Shown one piece after another: positions 41,879-54,900 of a stretch of 64,000 nucleotides of DNA. Position 1 is the first letter of the stretch, and each line of letters starts with the position of its first letter. The stretch covers positions 3,286,001 to 3,350,000 of the forward strand of contig CM082598.2 of assembly GCA_040954595.2 (NCBI GenBank). The letters run 5' to 3'. This DNA is from Balanoglossus misakiensis. Its lineage: Eukaryota; Hemichordata. Made by a program: the position numbers and the translations under genes. A model generated the notes under the pieces. The model made no database searches. It saw only the letters and a program-made list of their open reading frames with translations, and was not told the DNA's origin.

Positions 41879-44629
41879 ATGGATATCCACATCGCTCTCG
41901 TTGCCATTCTGACATGGATGTTCTCTAGCGCATCTGGGCAAGACGATATGGATGTACTCATCATCGACGAGCCTGCTGGCGAGTGGAAATTCGACTCCTT
42001 GCGCCCAGACGAGCAGCCCTGCTTTGCGTACACGGAGTGCGGTCGCATTGAAGGACGCACCAACCAAGGCGTGCACGTCTTCAAAGGTGTCCCCTACGCC
42101 AAACCACCTGTTAAAGAACTGCGTTGGAGACCACCGGTCTCGTTGAAAGAGGGCAAGGAGTGTTGGGCGGGTACCTTCCCAGCCACACAATTCGGCCCAT
42201 ACTGTTCCCAATTTCACTTCAATCTGGGACTAATCGGGGAAGAAGACTGTCTACATTTAAACGTCTACACGCCTTCTTTGGACCCGACAGCTGATCTGCC
42301 CGTCATGGTTTGGATACATGGGGGGAGTTTTACAGCATGTGGCTCAGCCGAATTCGGTTACCACCCGAACGAGACAACCGTTCATGACACGGGTATGGTT
42401 TATGTAACTTTTAATTACAGAATAAACAGTTTCGGCTTCCTTGCTCTTGATATTTTATCAGAACAATCGGAAACAAAGACCTCGGGAAATTATGGAATTT
42501 TGGACCAAATCTTGGTTTTAAAATGGGTACGGGACAACATCCAAAACTTCGGCGGGGATCCTGACTCGGTTACTATATTCGGACAAAGTTCAGGGGGCAC
42601 AGCGGTGATGGTGCTCGCTGTGTCTCCGTTGGCAAGAGGTCTTTTCCACCGCGGATGGATGTCCAGCGGCTCTCCTCGTTTGGACATCACGCTCGAGCAG
42701 GCTTCCCGGGACAACTTGGTCTTCCTCGAGAGGTCCAACTGCAGCGACATCGAGTGCCTTTACTCCCTGACGCCCGAAGAGGTGGTCATGGCCAGCCCCA
42801 TCGATGTCTTCCCGTACTGGGGGTCAGTGTACACGGGATCCCTGCCCAAGAAAGACTTCATAGGTGGTGCAGTATGCGTTGTGGATGGGCACGTTCTCCC
42901 CTTTGATCCAATGACCGCCTGGGAGAAAGGGAAATCGAACGATGTGCCACTGGTAATAGGTGAGACAGATTTTGAAATTAGAAGATCTAGACTGCCACGC
43001 ACCATGTCCCACTTACCATAGACACAGGTGGTATTGGTTCATCCCTTGGCACTCCACAAAAACAGCCACACTTAAGGCAAAACCTCTACCACTTTCATTA
43101 AAGCATAGAAAAAGCATTCCTTTATTGAAACATTCCACATTTTGCAGGCAAGCAAAACACTAAAACACAAGTGAACTACACCAGCGACACAGACAATCGA
43201 ACACGCAGGCGCAGTCAGTGCTGATCTGGTTTGACGTTCACTGACCCCTTCGTGGCCTTTACTGTTCCACGCCCCTTTATTTAAATCTCCGACAGACAGT
43301 GAAATAGTGTTTCCATCCTATGAAACGCCTGTTAATTTTAATGGTAAATCGTACAGCATTATTTCACGGTCACTCCTGTGTGGAGTGACCATGATTATTT
43401 GAACTCGTTGGTTACTGGGCGTCATATCATTGACATAAACTTACAATAAACAGATGTGGTTAGCTCAAAGTTGTGAACGGTGTCTACTATTTAATGGATC
43501 TTTCATACTATTCTGCACCTTTCATGTAGGCACCACAGCTCAAGAAATTGACTTCTTACCCAAAACTCCCAAGATACAGTATTGGTCATGGCAAGAGTAC
43601 GAAGACCATGTGAAAGGTAAGGAACCGGCGGAGCCATCTAAACTTACAAATGGAAAGTGTCAGTTTCTGCTTCAATGAGTAAACTGCAGTCACGGTATGG
43701 AGGTCATACTAAAAACGATTTCAAAATATGGTGCACGATATACAAGGTGTTATCATCGTCATCACATTTTATCGTGACATATGATTCAACTCAAACCAGA
43801 CAAAAGTTAACCTTGATGCGCCTAGTATGGATCACATATATACCATGATGAGTGGGTAAGAGAACCGGTTCGCGTACTTGTTTTTGATATTTATAAGTTA
43901 ACTTACTTTTAACTCAAACGGTGGTACGAATATGGAAGCTGGTATTTTCAAGCATCAAAACGACTCCTTAAAGGGCTGCTATAAAACTGCAGAGAATTTT
44001 GATGATGTTTCAGTTACTTTTTTAGAACATTTTCCCGTCGTAACCGTAGCTACCCAGAAACGTATGTACAGGTAATTGTGAGCTGTATCAATCCGCACAT
44101 TGCAGAAACACTGGATATGTTTGGAACAGACATACGGAAGAAAGCTATGGAGCTGTACCCTTACAACAAGTCCGAAGACACTCCCGAACTCGTTCTGACT
44201 ACCATGGCGAGTGATATTGTCATCAACTGCGGTGCTACCCGAGTCGCTAAACAGGCTGCTCGGGCGTCGAAGTCGCCAGTGTATCGCTACATTGCCAATT
44301 GGTGGCCCTCCGTACCGTTCACATATCTCGGGTGGCCATGGAAACCCCGCTACGCTTTCCATCTGTCGGACATTTTTGCATTTTGGGGTTTTCTCCCTTA
44401 TTATATGCCAAATCCTACAGAAGAAGACAAGGCGTTCCAAAACCTGATGCAAAAAGTCATTGGACATTTTGCCAGAAGGGGCGTCATGCCCGAAGATTTG
44501 AACTGGCCCGTAGAACCTGATGGCTTGGCAATGATTAGCAGTGTACTAACCCCACTTGAAGATTATCACGTAAACGAGTGCGAATTCTGGAAGGAGAGCG
44601 GATTTTACAACTACACATGGATGAGCTGA
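41879..44629 (+). CDS. Secreted type-B carboxylesterase (cholinesterase-like family)
   Basis: Three exons (41879-42959, 43530-43616, 44058-44629) give 579 residues. A signal peptide spans about residues 1-20. Family hallmarks appear in order: FKGVPYAKPP, EEDCLHLNVYTP, the oxyanion-hole WIHGGSF, FNYRINSFGFL, and the nucleophile elbow GQSSGG with Ser237 (the usual form is GESAGG). The acid is probably Glu366 in GTTAQE, just after the exon 1/2 junction, and the base His491 in YAFHLSDIFAFWG. The triad appears complete, so it is likely an active hydrolase of esters, secreted or membrane-associated; the substrate cannot be told. The exon 3 acceptor was chosen as CAG at 44055-44057 because only it keeps the frame. 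An AG closer to the body would shift it. There is no C-terminal membrane segment, unlike neuroligins. Confidence 0.88.
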
Positions 44630-44890
44630 ATTTTGACAACACTGTTCTGACGTTGTATGCTTGTCAGAAAACATTTAACTCACTTGCTCCACATTAGCTT
44701 TTAATACGTAATACTGGACTATCAACTTATTCACCATTTTAAAATGTCACCCAATATTTTTCACTGTGCTACTCTTAAATGCGTTTTTCATTAATTAAAG
44801 CTTAATTATATGCTCTCAGTATTTATGTGACCGGAACCACAGACAGTCTACTGTCTATGCCGGAACTCAAAGGGGTCCTTCACATGCAGA

Positions 44891-44980
44891 TCTGGTTGTG
44901 GAAACACAGCTGTACCGTGCTGGGGAATCAGCATACCATCATCCAGCACGGTGGGCCTACAGCTGCGTTTCCACACAAGA
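44891..44980. repeat. Imperfect inverted repeat (hairpin)
   Basis: Arms of about 33-38 bases (44891-44923 and 44943-44980) pair with a few mismatches and a short bulge around a 19-base loop. Both arms share TGTGGAAAC, CAGCTG and CCGTGCTGG words. It may be the remnant of a foldback element or a structured RNA. Confidence 0.65.
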
Positions 44981-47900
44981 TTAACAGACGCGAGGTCTCC
45001 TTCACTATGTATGTCTGACATGACTCCTGGTGAAGGTTTACTCACGTTTAATCCTGGTTTACACCCAAGGCGGCAAACCACATTTCCAGCAAGCACGAGG
45101 GGAGCAGCCATTACACAGGAGTCAAAACGAGGCTGTTGTGACATGTGGGGGCACCGTCGGAAATCCCAAGCACGCCCCCATCGGCCGTTCCTGGGACAAG
45201 AACTGGAACACAGCGCACCCAACGTCCCTTTTATGACATCACACGTGCTGCTCCTCAACCAATCACACCTATGCCATTATCGTTGTTGCATGCTTCATCG
45301 ACGCGACTTTGGGCTAAATTTCAATGCATTTCAACCAACTTTAGAGCTCAAGACTTCCCCCATATCACTTTCAGGACTGGTTTTGAGAAAATATACATAC
45401 AACGTACCTGGAGGAGGTGTCAGCCCGATCAAACCAATCCACTCTAAAGTTCATAGGTCAAATATCCAGTATTGACATAGCCAGTTGCATAGTCTGGTCA
45501 ATATTAGTCTAGTCAATCTACGAGATTTGGGCACCTAACCCACCAAAAATTGCAACAGAATTTTTTCTTCATTGGAGAGGTCTCTAGAACAACATATTAA
45601 AAATGACACTTCATACACATGGCATTTTTGATTTGGTTGGTGCTAATGAAATATTTATTTGAAAGATGGCAAACAAACACAAACACATATCATTTGAAAG
45701 TTCGAGAAAGGTTTGAAAAATTAATTTGAAATTGAAAGTATGTCTGTAAATATATATACATACTAGATGAAAAGAGTGTTTGACTCAAGATTTGCAGCTT
45801 CAAGTTACTAGATGCAGTCATCAATAAAATTTAACACCCAGACTTTGTCAAAGTAAATGAATGTTTGAAAACGCATCTTGAAATGCAGCATCTACAATCT
45901 AGCCAATGGAAGTGATAATTATAAACATGGCGGTTAATCCAATTTGAAATTAAAATACTCTACTGAAAAATAAAATTCATGCATGTGACTAAATAGAAAC
46001 CTGTGTAAACTTTACATTTTTTTCAAAGGTGACCAGACAACATACCAATGACTACGTTAATTGATCATACTGCTTTGGGAAACGAATTCTGTGCAATTTC
46101 TGCCGTGTAAAAGAACATGTGATCAGATGGTTTCAAGGAGTTAGCTAAAATTGTCTCATAAAACATGTAATATTGTAACAAAAAATTCCAAATGACCGAT
46201 ATCAAAACTTTAATAACAAACCTGTTTGTAATAGTTATCTTGTTGGTCTAGCGATTTGCACTGCTGCAGGTGATATAACATGACAATAGTTGCATTGGTT
46301 ACATACACAACAAGATACTAAGGTGTTCACCTATAGTTGAAGTACCATGTTCAAGGGACAAATCTACTCAATCATTTTCCACAATATGATTTTTTGATAA
46401 TTAAATAATTTTTTATCCTGTTCACTGACATATTGTTATAAAAATAACTGATGCAGGATAGAGACACAGATTGCCTTTGAACCTGAACCACCTTTGGTTC
46501 AGGGGTTACGTGAAAGTGTGTGTATGCTATCTGTACCAGCTGGAGAATTATCAAATGCAAATTGTTACCATGGGAATAACTGTATAAGTAAATAACATAT
46601 CTACATGTACGTAACGAGTTATGCTTTGATACACATAACCTCTTCCATTAATTTATGCTTTGTAACTATAATCACAAGTGACAGAGAAACATGCAAAGTA
46701 AAATTCATAAAGCAACAGTTTAAACAGTATATCAAATAAAAAAAATCCACTTTCATCACATAGAGACAATCTTGGTATTTTGATTTGCCAGGTAAAATTT
46801 TAACTTACATGATGAAAATATCAAGGATATAGTTTGTAAATAAACCTTATTATCAGGTACTCCAATACATAAAAAACATGATTGTCTTCATATTTGGAAG
46901 GGTCTAAATTAGAAATGGCTTAAAATATCAGATCGGACATATATCAGTAGAACTCTCAAATGCTTAACTTTGAAGGCCGGTAACATGGACCATGTTATGT
47001 ACATATTAGGGTAAGGTTGGAGGAATTTTTTCAAGCAAGAAATTATTGAATAATGACACTTATGGGCATATACATTGTTTGGGCATTGCAACTGCTTACA
47101 ACACACTCACATGACAGACTAACATATGACTTAATGTATCTTCACAATTGTTTGGACAGTATGCACCATATTGTCTTCTGTAATAATGTGCCTCAGAAAA
47201 TAACAAGTATGATATCACATTTCATGTAAATATACAACTAAAATGACTTTGTAATTAAAAAAAAACCTGACTGGTTACTGACTGTTAAAGGGACCCAGTT
47301 GTCCAGACCATATGTTGTAGTAGATCATAGTGAGAACATATACTTTTGCGTACATGTACATGCTTTGCCAGAATTGGTCGAGTTTTGGTTCAAGTCTGGA
47401 GTGCAACAGAGACACTAAAATTGGCTCACGACCTTCAATAGTTTTTCATTCTATCTTCAAACAATCACCACATTCTTTTACTCATCATGTAATAATTATT
47501 ATCTAGATATTGCGACGTGTAGTTCACTGCTACAAGTTGACAAATGAGTCCCTTAAAGATATACCTAGAAAGAATAGCATGTCTAGAAGGTCTACATTTT
47601 CTCATTTAAGGTTCAAAAATCCAGAAAGAATCATATGCCACATATGCATAAATGATGTGAAATGCACCATAAACATTAGCATAACATGAAGCAAATATGG
47701 AGATCAACATATTAACACTTCTATTGAATAATTTATGTTAAACACATTCTCTGTTATATGACATCCTACCACAATGACAATAATCTGCATATTTAATAGA
47801 TACAACTGTTCACAATGCAATTTCTCACTTAAATATATACATACTTTGACATTAATACTCTACATAATATATATTAGAGATAGATATACATTTTCATATA

Positions 47901-48250
47901 CTCTATGACAAAGGTTTTAAATGTTATACTCTCATAATCGCGTACCAGCACAGAGATTAACTTGACTACTGAAAACAACATTTAACCACAGGCGTAGTGG
48001 TAAAGACTCAAATATTTCCCGCTTGTAAAGTCGGTTACTGTCAAATTTGATTGCCCTAAGGGTCAAAGATCAAAAGGTAGAAAGACATAGGCTGCACCGA
48101 AGTGGATTGCCCCTGGGTCAAAGGTCAAATGGTAGAAATATATGTTTCACTAAAATGGGTTACTCTACGAGTCAAATGTCATATGGTAGAAATACACACA
48201 CTGCTCTATCGCTACGCAGTCTAATTGTTGCACAACGTTTATAATATCTG

Positions 48251-48460
48251 TAACCCTTTCACCTCAATGGATGATGCCAAATGTATTGTATTCTTTCAGA
48301 AAACTAGGCCTGTATGCGTCGGTTTTGTGTTTGTAAACAGTGAATTTAGAGCAAAGAGTTGGCTGACCACACCTTTTTGCCACTATGGTTTACTCCAAAT
48401 CCATTGTTTTCAATGGCAAAGTTTGACCACTATGCAAATTAACAGGGGTGAAAGGGTTAC
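48251..48460. mobile_element. MITE-like element, about 210 bp
   Basis: Starts TAACCCTTTCACC and ends GGGGTGAAAGGGTTAC, inverted. It is longer than the 94-bp copies but contains related CATTG, CAATGG and TTGACCACTATG core words. Probably a longer or rearranged member. Confidence 0.5.
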
Positions 48461-48995
48461 CATCAAATGATAAAGTCATCATATATTTTTCACAACAGCC
48501 AGATCATGAGCGCGGCAAACTTTTGTATGTTTCCATATAGGAGTACAACACAGCTTTGTTATAAATTATGAACAGACAGAGAATGAAACTGTGATTCCCT
48601 CAAAATTGTTATGTAACAAACTTCCAGATTACACGTTGTAGTAAAATTTTGATCAACAGGAAAAGTTCAATTTCTTCTGCATTTCAGTACAGTTGTACCG
48701 TATAAAGTTTTGAAGTGATAGCCTGCTATACATTTGTATGTTGAAGTGATATGTGACTACTTATAAAGTTTCATTGCGTAGGGTTCCTTTCCCAAACTCA
48801 TCGATCTTTCACTCGAAAAAAAAAGGATCACAGCTCTCTCATTTGCTATAGTTAAGATAAAGTTCCCTTTTGAATACAAAACCAAAACCTGTAACGAGTT
48901 GATAAATAAAGTTGTACGTTAAAATTCAGTCCACTGCTTGTTTACAATAGCTTTTAAACCTCCTGATATCGCTTGTCCGGAACTTTTGATGTGAA

Positions 48996-51900
48996 CTAAA
49001 CTGCTGTTTCTTGGTCTTCAGACACGATAAGTTGGTAGTGTTCCTTACCTGGAAATGTTCGATCAAAAACCAAAAGGTGAGCATTACAGGTACTCCATGG
49101 AAGTAGGTTCTATGACAGCTAGTTGAATAGTCATTTCCCTACCAGAAAAGGGATAGGATGTGTTGTCCAAACGGCGGTACACTTCATGCAAATGATACCT
49201 TATTAAATATACTTAGATGATGTGGTTCTAGTGTGGGGTACATGGGGTGAAAATCGCTTAGAAACAGAAAACCCAACTCCCACAATACTGATGACTCGTC
49301 TTATAAGAGCAAATGTATTCAAAAAGATAAGTGCAGAGATTCTTTCTGTAGTGGAAAAAACCACCGCAATTCGAGACAAGTGTAGATCACCATTTCTTCT
49401 ACTTCCAACACAAGGTAATCTTGTGACAAGCAAATCATGAAACGTTGCCAGTACATACTGGCCCATGTAGAAAACTTACTCTCCAGAAATGCAGCCAGCT
49501 CATTATCGTCTGCTTTTAGGGCTTGAAGACGGGGTGTATTGCCTTGATAGTCGGTTTTGGTTAGCGACGCTCCTGCAGCCACCAGCATCCGACAAATTGT
49601 GCGGCGCTGATACCACGCCGCTTTGTGCAGTGCCGTCTGACACTTCTCGCGGTCGACAAGATCAAGCAGTGATTTGTCACCTATAAAATTAGGAGAATAA
49701 TAACACAATTTCTTTACAATTGAATTGTCTGCTTTTCTGTGAACAGCTGAAGTTCGGACTGATTCAGAGTCAATAGTTTGAGATAAAAAAAGCTACAGGT
49801 TGTGATGATAGTCCCGTAACCATTCACAAATTTTCCTCCATGTCTGGTTCAAAAGGATATATGTTTTTTTCCCTCATTGGAACAAAATTTTACGATTAAA
49901 GAAGAAAGGATATACATAAAATAATTCATGAAGTAGTATAAAAGCCTGATGGTACATGTAGTTGATTTTCATGACTCAAATTATTCAAACAATAGCAAAA
50001 TGTACAGGACATCTTCATTGTTCTTTCTGGATTACATATATATGCTGGTCTGTAAATATGAGAATGTGAGAATTAGTGACACACTAAAATCTTCCAGTAA
50101 AAGAGTGCTTACAGTTTTCTATGATGTACTTGACTATCTCCTTGTGACCAAACCTTGCAGCATGATGTAACGCAGTCATACCATGCTGGTCCATGGCAAT
50201 GAGACTTGCTCCATTCAGGTGGAGTTCAATAAACTTTTGGATGTCTCCCCGTTTGGAAGTATCAATGAGCACTGAAACACAAGAATAAGAGATATATAGT
50301 ATGTTCCTTTATAGGATTAAATAAAATTTTAAAAAAAATCTGATAAAATAGAAATTAACGACACTTGAAATGAAAGTTTATTAGTTCTGTTAGTGTGATT
50401 ACCACTGTGAATAAAACAGGACTCCTGATTGGAGGGTTATGTTCACATGATAGAGATGGAGCTCACTGATAGGCCACTTACTTTTATCATTTGGATTGAG
50501 ATGAGCTGTATCTGATACTCCTGTAGGAGTTGACACCTCTCTTCTGGGAGTTACCGGTGATGCCAGCAATGATGGTTCACTACCACTGAAATTTGCACAA
50601 CATATAATACACTGTAAACATCAACAAAAACTTAACTGGGTATATCCTTAACCCAATGGAAACCTCAAAATATCTTTTTGACATGTTAACCATGTCTTAA
50701 CTATCCTATGGACTTGTCCAAAGAGACAATTAATGGTAGAGGGCACTTGTTTCTATATGTAGGAATCTCTTTGTATTTTCACTGTCGTCTCTTGTAATGT
50801 TTTCTAAAATAATACTTTAGAAGCACATCACAAATTATCATATCCCACTTAGTGTATCAAAGCAGTAGGGCAGCAAAATAACGACAGTGGCACTGTAGCT
50901 CCAAAGATGTTACAGAAGACAATTATGAATTTTTTGAACATTTCACATGTACATGGTTCATGAGTATGGGTAAGATACACATCCTTATTAAGGAGGCTAC
51001 TGTAATAACTAATGGCTATTTAGATGTTCTTGTCTGTTCCTTTTGAATCAAAGCAGTGACAAAGATGATCACACCACAGAGACTATATAGTAAAGAAATA
51101 ACATACATCCATACACATAAAAAATACACAGGTCAAAGGTGACCTAACGGTAACACGTTCTACATCAGAAAAATGAAGTAGAGAAGCAACAAACAATACA
51201 AGTACAAACAAAAAATTAAAGGTGTCCCCTGTCAAATTCTATATCCACATAATGTAGATTAGTACAAATATATTGACGCGGATAACATGAGAAGAAAAGA
51301 AACTAGTTCAAGCTGATAAAACCCAGGGAAAGTATCAATTCACATGTCCAAGCTCATCGACTAGCAAGATCTACAGCCAGGATCGGGATTTTTCTCGATC
51401 TACCCTCACACAAGGAAGAGCACATTTTGATTATTCACCAATTATCTGACTAGCATGTAACGTACAGTCAAGCAAGTGTGCCGGGTTGTATTATTATACA
51501 AGGGTCGGGGTCATTGTGTAAAGAGCTCAATCATGTAGTGCCTGAGATTCAGCCTAAACTGTGACCTATCGAACAGGATAGGATGGACTGTATTAGTATT
51601 GTCCGTAAACTTAGTGATTTAGTACTAGTATATAGCTCGAAACCAGAATGGATACTTGTGAGATGAGAATGAGAAAACTATCCTACGGGTTCATTGTTAA
51701 TGGTATGGAAAGTGGGAAATTGATAGGAAGTCATTCATGCATGAATTTCAAGAATAGGTTTCCAAATGAGGGGAGCGTTTTTTTGGTTATAAATATGACA
51801 GAAAGTATATGAGCTTAGACCTTTGTGCATGATAAAGTTATCTGATGAAGTATGTTCGACTTGAAAGCATGTAGATATCTCATTTTATATATTTTTGTTG

Positions 51901-54900
51901 TCCTTGACATTGAGAACTGTGCAGATTTATCAGTGAATCTATGCTTGATAAATACCAGCATCAACAGGACAGTTTATATATTTGAGAAAAATAAAACATT
52001 TTTTTAATTTTTAGCTGCATACGGGCATTCAACGATTTGAAATGCAAGGGTTTCAAGGAATTCTGGCAAAAATATTTCAGATTTTTTGGACTTTATTGCA
52101 AATATCTGCATTACAAATGTTAACCATATTTCAGACTTTGTAATTCCAAGAACACGAGTCAGTTTAATCCAAACGTCAGTATGATACCAAAGGGGAATGA
52201 AAAGTGAATATTTTGAGAACTTTTCCCCCATTTCGATGAAAATTTACGATTCCTTTTTTGGTCCAATTTTGTCCAAGCTCAGACACCTTCCACCGTACAA
52301 AGACCCCACCATACTGTACCTGTCCGTATGGGCCACCATACTGTTTATCTGTAATTTCTCAGCCTGGCTAAGAGGCAGAGTTATTGGCCTCTCTGTTATC
52401 GTTTCCAACAATGTGCTTAGTACACCGACAGCATGAATGAGAAAAAATACAACCGTAGTAGAGAAAAAAAATTGACCACAGTTAACATGACTGAGGAGAC
52501 AGACAGAGAAGAAGATAAAAGAAAAATGTGTGTGACTTTGACACTGACAGACTACACATATTACAGACTACACATATTACACTGACATTTAAATGTGTAT
52601 TCCATCTGTGACAAAATATGTAGTAAGTAGGGGTGGATTGAAGAGCAGCTATGGTACTTAAAAAGTCTACATGTAATAGATGGATTGTGAAATTTGTAGG
52701 CCTGTGTGATTTTAGTCATTTTAGATATAGTGGACGCAAAACTTGTTGTTTTTGGACTGATTCTTAAAAATATAGTTTTTAGAGAAAAAAACAATCAACA
52801 CTGTCAAGAAAGGTGCACTGAAAAATGTTAAAAGTTGATCAATCTCTGCTAAAGGAAAGCTGTTTATGACAGAAATGGCTTGTGTGTGGTGAATATCACA
52901 TATATCAAAGAAAGCAAGCAAGCATGCATGTTTATAGGTGTATAGAAAATGCATTTATCAATGTAGGGTAATAAAAACTAAGTTCTGCTAATTCTTGTTT
53001 CGGTCCCAAGTTGAATGCACACACCACTATCAAGCATGGTGTCTGAATTTGATGTATATGAGAAACCACTTGCAAAATGAAGAAAAACAGAAGAAAAAGT
53101 GTAAGTACAACTTAATAGAATCACAAATATATATCTACCTTGCAGCCCCATTCCCAAAGGGCCTCACAATCCCAGAATTCTCCGCTGCAGCATCATTGTT
53201 AAGTATATCCGGCATTGAATCTTGGACAGTGTTGGAAGGTTTGGTGAGTTCAGGATCAAGGACATAGAGGTCGTCAGATGAGATGTCAGTGATGTAGTGC
53301 AGGTGTTCTTGCGATCTGTCGACTCGGAAAAAACGGTCTGCCGTTGTTGCTGAAAGCAGATTAAAATTGGTCAAGTTTTTAATATAAGAAATATTGTAGA
53401 TTGGTGTACAAGTTCTCCCCTTTTACAGGATATCTGCTTATTTTACTACACATTTTAATGACAGAAGATATAATGCTTCCCATGTACTGATGTAGAAAAC
53501 ATAAGGAAATTTCATAGCGCTCCCAAGAGTTCATTATGCCATGCATGTGTGTATATTATTACTTACAATCCAGGAAACACCACATAGGAGATAGACTGAC
53601 TTTGTTTCCATTCGCCGAGGCTGAGTCTTGTAATATAAATACCTCTAGAAGTCTATTTATGTGAGCTCGTATCAGTTCTAGATCGCTGTCGCTGTCCACA
53701 ACGATAATACCAAGAGGTACGGCTGTATATCAAAGAAATACTTTATTATTACAGGCAAGAAAGAGAACAGACTGTGGGAAGTTTGTAAAACTATGGTATT
53801 GAACGTATTCAACATCACAAAAGTTTGTCAGATTGTGGGTTAACATATACTCACAGGCTTTTTTAAGTTTTTCTTTTTCATAGTTGAGTCTCTCATAGTC
53901 ATACATGCTGATCCGACTCACTTGGATTCGAAGTCGGTCTGAGTACACGAGTGATCTAGAAAGAACATGAAAAGAAGACCAAATGAATGCTTGCACTGGC
54001 CTTTGAAAACAACATTAGTTTTGATATAAAAATTTAATTGCCACCGATTGGTGTTTCGTCGTAAGACCACTTGCAATGTTCTTTGCTAAAACTATTTCCA
54101 CTTATCAGCCAGCTAACTTACTCTGTAGAAATAGGCATTGATCCTCTCCGTTTTGGTTTCATGATCATATTGGCCTGATTCTTCAGTGTGATTTTAATGA
54201 TGCTGGGTGCTAGCCTACATGGTTCACCATCTACTTGCATCGGCAGTGACTTAGTCGTTGTTATGGTGCTCTCCCTGCATTGACATAACCGTTCTCCATG
54301 ACCTCCGACCTGGTTGAAAGCCTGAAACATAAAGTACAGGTGACTGTAAAATATGCAAATTACCATATTTGTATATTCAGAAATTGCCACATTAAATATG
54401 TACCAGTATGTAAATTCACTATACCCAAATACCAATTATCATTTTGAATATGTAAATTTCAAATTAATATGCGTACTATCATACTTCAAAATTTAGATTT
54501 AATAGCTACTGTACTGGTATATGTGAAACTTGAGACGAAACTAGAGCATGTTAACTACCATTCATATGTTTATAAAAATAAGAGGAACATTGTTTGCATT
54601 TATTGCCGGCACCAAAAAATTGAGATTAAATGGCAATTGAAAGTAAATGTTTACTAACTATCTGAGATGGTGTGAAACCAATGACTTCAAGAAAACCATC
54701 ATCGTGTCTTTGAGCTTCAAACTGAGGATAACTAGCAGTACTAGGGTTCCCCCATGGTGTAGTGCCAGCACTATACCTGTGATAAAAAAATCATACGTAA
54801 ATTAGTCAGGGTGAATGGTTTCAAATCTACTATCATTTTTTTTCAGTATTTTCATTCCTTCTATTACCGGTAAATGCAATTTCTAGTACAAGAACTCTGA

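Larger units (their letters stand above)
44630..48995. other. Long stretch without a supported gene
   Basis: About 4.4 kb. The left part (44830-45480) is G/C-richer with long open frames on both strands, a hairpin (44891-44980) and a possible minus-strand first exon (45046-45111). The rest is AT-rich and probably includes the 3' UTR of the minus-strand diacylglycerol kinase plus a repeat element at 48251-48460. No clear polyadenylation site could be chosen. Confidence 0.5.

Noticed and set aside
44951-45475. 174-codon plus-strand frame
   Set aside because: Opposes another open frame, has no known motif, and spans a hairpin. Probably chance or repeat-derived.
52197-52436. 79-codon hydrophobic plus-strand frame in a DGKZ intron
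   Set aside because: No splice sites or start context, an AT-rich intron, and no similarity I recognise.
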